45,285 nt of DNA, taken from contig NZ_JAGDEL010000037.1 in assembly GCF_017497975.1 (NCBI RefSeq), forward strand, positions 1 to 45,285, read 5' to 3'. This DNA comes from Metabacillus bambusae. Its GTDB lineage: Bacteria; Bacillota; Bacilli; Bacillales; Bacillaceae. The position numbers and the translations under genes are program-made. The notes under the pieces are model-generated. The model was not told the DNA's origin. It made no database searches and saw only the letters and a list, made by a program, of their open reading frames with translations. The first letter of the stretch is position 1; the number at the start of each line of letters is the position of its first letter. Positions 43,030 to 45,285 of the stretch are shown here, piece by piece.

Positions 43030-43200
43030 TTGTTGTTCTTTAATAGTTTCATGAACAAAAACAATTTTAGGTTGATTGGAACGGATATGCGAGACTCCCG
43101 CGAGAGCAGCGGGACAGGTGAGACCCAGCCCGCCCCGCGGAAAGCGAGCATCCTGGAGCGGAAGTCAACCATTCCCCATGCTTGTTATATAGCAACAAAA
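43030..43200 (+). repeat. Full-length dispersed palindromic repeat, GC-rich core
   Basis: The outer arms TTGTTGTT and AGCAACAA and inner arms GGTTGATTGGAACGGA and GGAGCGGAAGTCAACC enclose a GC-rich core (CGAGACTCCCGCGAGAGC, CAGCCCGCCCCGCGGAAAGC). It belongs to the same family as 11379-11556 and the solo form at 4218-4300. It occupies most of the 42959-43324 gap. Confidence 0.75.
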
Positions 43201-43281
43201 TTTGTAAAAAAAGCCTTTTGAAATGAATGTTGTTACTCAAAATATAGCTCTACTTCACGAATTTAGCATAAAAAGCCTATT

Positions 43282-43311
43282 AAAAAGACCAACACGCACT
43301 GCGCATTGATC
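43282..43311 (-). terminator. Terminator of yfkD
   Basis: On the minus strand GATCAATGCGCA can pair along its full length with TGCGTGTTGGTC (with G-U pairs; the innermost pairs probably open as a loop), followed by TTTTT. Confidence 0.7.
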
Positions 43312-43324
43312 TCGCTTCTTGTAT

Positions 43325-44119
43325 TTATCTAGGTCGGTCTGATGTAACAAAGCCAAAGGATACATGGTCTTGCAGTGGTATCCAAGCACCAATTCCTTGT
43401 GATGTAATATTTTTTACAACAATGCTTTTTTTGTTTCCTTTTAGAACTAAGTAAACTTCGCCATATGTTACTTTTCCTTTTTCATTAACTGCAGGCGCGT
43501 ATGCATATAAATAGCCAAGCCTTTTTGATGGAATATTATATACTTGGTCCTTTTTCGTTCCAGCACCAATAATCGTCTCAAATGAAAGTGGCAGATTTGT
43601 TTTCTGCATCGCCTTTAAGAGCATCATTTTTTTCACATGCTCTGACTCAGGTACTTTTGCAGTTAGGCCACCTTTAATCGACTTCTGTGCCTCCTGCTTA
43701 TAATGTACCTGAACAGGTGATTTCCCACCTCGATTATCTTGATAGTTTGTATTAATTTTTTGGTATTCCCAATTTGTTGCAGTTTCAGTCGATTCGTAAT
43801 TTAGCGCCCATTGTCCTAAGAAAATCGTTGCGCGATATCCAAATGCAAGTGGCGCATCGGAAATCGTCGATTCATTTAGGATCCTGATTAAATCTGGGTT
43901 TTCAATTGGAACATCTGACGTATCAATTAAGCTTGTAGTTAGCTCACTGGGTTGAAGATATGGCAAATCCTGTGTTGGATTCGGATACGTATTTTCCTTT
44001 GATATCTCCATAACCGAATTTGGAATCTTTGGCTTTTGTTGTTTTCCTTCTGCTAGAACAGCACTTGAAAAACTAAATGATAAAAGCAATACTAGAGAAA
44101 CGAGCAACCATTTTTTCAT
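43325..44119 (-). CDS. yfkD: YfkD family exported protein
   Basis: The protein is 264 residues from the preferred start, the same length as B. subtilis YfkD. A signal peptide (about 1-24, ending SSAVLAEG) precedes a secreted domain with SVMEISKENTYPNPTQDLPYLQPSEL, AFGYRATIFLGQWALNY and the C-terminal GIGAWIPLQDHVSFGF. Function is unknown in the family. ATG 44119 has AAAGGAG 7-8 nt upstream; the frame extending to 44161 is not supported by an RBS. It is transcribed after the YczE-like gene, with 67 bases between them. Confidence 0.87.
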   Translation of the reverse strand: MKKWLLVSLVLLLSFSFSSAVLAEGKQQKPKIPNSVMEISKENTYPNPTQDLPYLQPSELTTSLIDTSDVPIENPDLIRILNESTISDAPLAFGYRATIFLGQWALNYESTETATNWEYQKINTNYQDNRGGKSPVQVHYKQEAQKSIKGGLTAKVPESEHVKKMMLLKAMQKTNLPLSFETIIGAGTKKDQVYNIPSKRLGYLYAYAPAVNEKGKVTYGEVYLVLKGNKKSIVVKNITSQGIGAWIPLQDHVSFGFVTSDRPR

Positions 44120-44186
44120 TCTTTCTACTCCTTTCAAAATGCTTACCATTAGTGTTTTCAAGTGTGAATTTGTTTATCCAATTTTT

Positions 44187-44795
44187 TTATCGTTTGAGTA
44201 ACATTTCATATCTTTTTGATACTGGAATGTTAATATATTGAATAATAGGTCCGATGAGGAATGTAATAATAATCGTCCCTAATCCAATAGGGCCTTGGAA
44301 GAAAAATGCTAGAATTAACGCACATACCTCCCCTATTGTTTTAGACAACATGAAGTTTAAATGAAACCTTTCATGTAATGAAATCATTAATTGATCAATA
44401 GGATTTGCAGGGAATTTTGTTTGAAGATACATCGCGACACCAATTGAAATAAAGACAATACCGCCTATGAGTGAAAAAACTTTATGTATAAGTAACTCAT
44501 ATTGAATATTCCCCAGTACAACCAAAAGCCAAAAATCAACTGAAAATCCAATTAGTAAAATTGTTACTAACGCAAGTAGCTTAGGCTTCCCATTCACAAT
44601 AAATGCATTTAAAAACATTAAGATAATTCCGATTATAATGACCCAACTACCTACTGTTAGCCCTATTTTATTAGAAAGTCCAACGTTCAATGCATCCCAT
44701 GCTCCTGCGCCTAGATCAGCTTTAATTGTTAACGTTACACCAAACCCCATTAAAAAGAGGCCAATTAAGTAAAATAAAATTCTTATTTTCATCAT
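44187..44795 (-). CDS. YczE/YyaS/YitT family membrane protein
   Basis: An integral membrane protein of 202 residues with five to six transmembrane helices. The conserved family segment GFGVTLTIKADLGAGAWDALNVGLS lies near the N terminus, and a second NPIDQLMISL segment lies near residue 130. Function is unknown; B. subtilis YczE influences surfactin or bacillaene production, so a role in membrane or secretion physiology has been proposed for relatives. ATG 44795 is preferred, with AAAGG 6-7 nt upstream. It probably forms an operon with yfkD. A divergent small-RNA-like unit lies upstream. Confidence 0.78.
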   Translation of the reverse strand: MMKIRILFYLIGLFLMGFGVTLTIKADLGAGAWDALNVGLSNKIGLTVGSWVIIIGIILMFLNAFIVNGKPKLLALVTILLIGFSVDFWLLVVLGNIQYELLIHKVFSLIGGIVFISIGVAMYLQTKFPANPIDQLMISLHERFHLNFMLSKTIGEVCALILAFFFQGPIGLGTIIITFLIGPIIQYINIPVSKRYEMLLKR

Positions 44796-44872
44796 CAGTT
44801 TCCTTTCTTGCAAATGCTATACATTATGCGTAGCATTTTACTTTAAGACATGTTATTTAAATAAACAGAATA

Positions 44873-45028
44873 TTTACAAACCTTTTTAAATGATGTATGA
44901 TAATATCATACGAAAGATTGTCACCTAGAAATTTGATAATGTTTTTTGCAAGCGTTACCAATATCTCTAGCTATCTGTTTCGTCCTACACATTGTTAAAC
45001 TCTGTGCATTTGCACAGAGTCTTTTTTT
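44873..45028 (+). ncRNA. Candidate small RNA gene (promoter plus terminator, no clear ORF)
   Basis: TTTACA (44873-44878), 17 bases, then TATGAT (44896-44901) forms a good sigma-A promoter with a start near 44908. A strong terminator (ACTCTGTGC/GCACAGAGT, loop ATTT, then CTTTTTTT) ends at about 45028. The intervening transcript of about 120 nt has only a 19-codon ORF without an RBS. A cre-like TGCAAGCGTTACCA (about 44947-44960) lies inside it. I recognise no known RNA family. The following bases up to 45159 hold nothing else apart from a short GCGCGCGC alternation near 45116. Confidence 0.5.
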
Positions 45029-45159
45029 ATCTTCTAATACTATCATAAACTTCTGCTGTTCCCCAGTAAATATTGCTTATTAACTAAATCTCTCAGTGGT
45101 GTGTAAACAAAAGTGCGCGCGCATTTGTCAGATATACAAATAAAAAGAAGTGAGAATCT

Positions 45160-45284
45160 TTTAAACTGGCACCCGTGTCAAGGACACAAGAAAAAAAGAG
45201 TCACGCAACTAGAAGATGATTCCTATATTGGTTAGGGGTCATCTTTTTTAAATTCCATTGATAACGGTAATTGTTATAGTAAAC
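45160..45284. repeat. Right terminal inverted repeat (edge of a repetitive element)
   Basis: Exact reverse complement of positions 1-125; the last base (45285) extends one further into the repeat. The unique sequence begins at 45159, where identity with the left flank is lost. No transposase reading frame is present. Confidence 0.85.
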
Positions 45285-45285
45285 C

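Noticed and set aside
1-45285. Composite transposon spanning the window
   Set aside because: The terminal repeats are short element edges without transposase, and the contents are mostly core chromosomal genes in recognisable Bacillus order.

Overview
The window is 45,285 bases of AT-rich, low-GC Gram-positive chromosome. Strong purine-rich ribosome binding sites, frequent TTG/GTG starts, sigma-A type promoters, U-tailed terminators and close relatives of Bacillus subtilis YfmL, YwbD, YwbE, YurR, YfjO, YfjP, PdaA, YfkAB, YfkC and YfkD all point to a Bacillaceae species that is not B. subtilis itself. Both ends carry the same 125-base sequence in opposite orientation, so this looks like a complete assembly contig lying between two inverted copies of a repetitive element, probably an insertion sequence.

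Layout. 1-4.5 kb: terminal repeat, a DnaA-box-rich AT region, a peptidoglycan amidase, the RNA helicase YfmL and a histidine phosphatase, separated by dispersed palindromic repeats. 4.5-11.2 kb: the rRNA methyltransferase YwbD/RlmI and YwbE, adjacent in B. subtilis as I recall it, here separated by a LacI-regulated sugar-oxidation cassette (ThuA, two Gfo/Idh/MocA dehydrogenases, a TIM-barrel isomerase). 11.2-14.7 kb: repeats, two unannotated small peptides, a truncated Nei/Fpg glycosylase, an EamA transporter and a DadA-like oxidase. 14.9-21.6 kb: a signalling cluster of a hybrid histidine kinase, a CheR methyltransferase apparently starting at ATT, a receiver-PAS-kinase and an exported sugar-binding protein. 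22-23.4 kb: a CoA-disulfide-reductase-like flavoprotein.

23.7-28.6 kb is the most unusual block: a minus-strand operon coding for a Ycf35/DUF1257-like protein, a DUF2997 protein, a membrane helix-hairpin-helix protein, a NrdG-like radical SAM protein with no NrdD partner, and a Ycf46-like AAA ATPase, preceded by a lipoprotein. Ycf35, DUF2997 and Ycf46 are families best known as uncharacterised cyanobacterial or plastid proteins. Finding them together with a radical SAM enzyme in a Bacillus-type genome suggests one undescribed functional unit.

28.9-33.3 kb: the serine/threonine symporter SstT behind a roughly 300-nt structured leader, an EamA exporter coupled to cysteine dioxygenase, and a MazG-like pyrophosphohydrolase beside a broken DUF2075 helicase. 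33.6-45.3 kb: core Bacillus genes (RlmD, DNA glycosylase, PdaA, class I fumarase, SE1561-family protein, YfkAB, YfkC, YfkD, YczE-like), with two 21-bp-period tandem arrays on either side of fumarase and a probable small RNA gene next to the right terminal repeat. I saw no tRNA, rRNA, CRISPR array or intact transposase.
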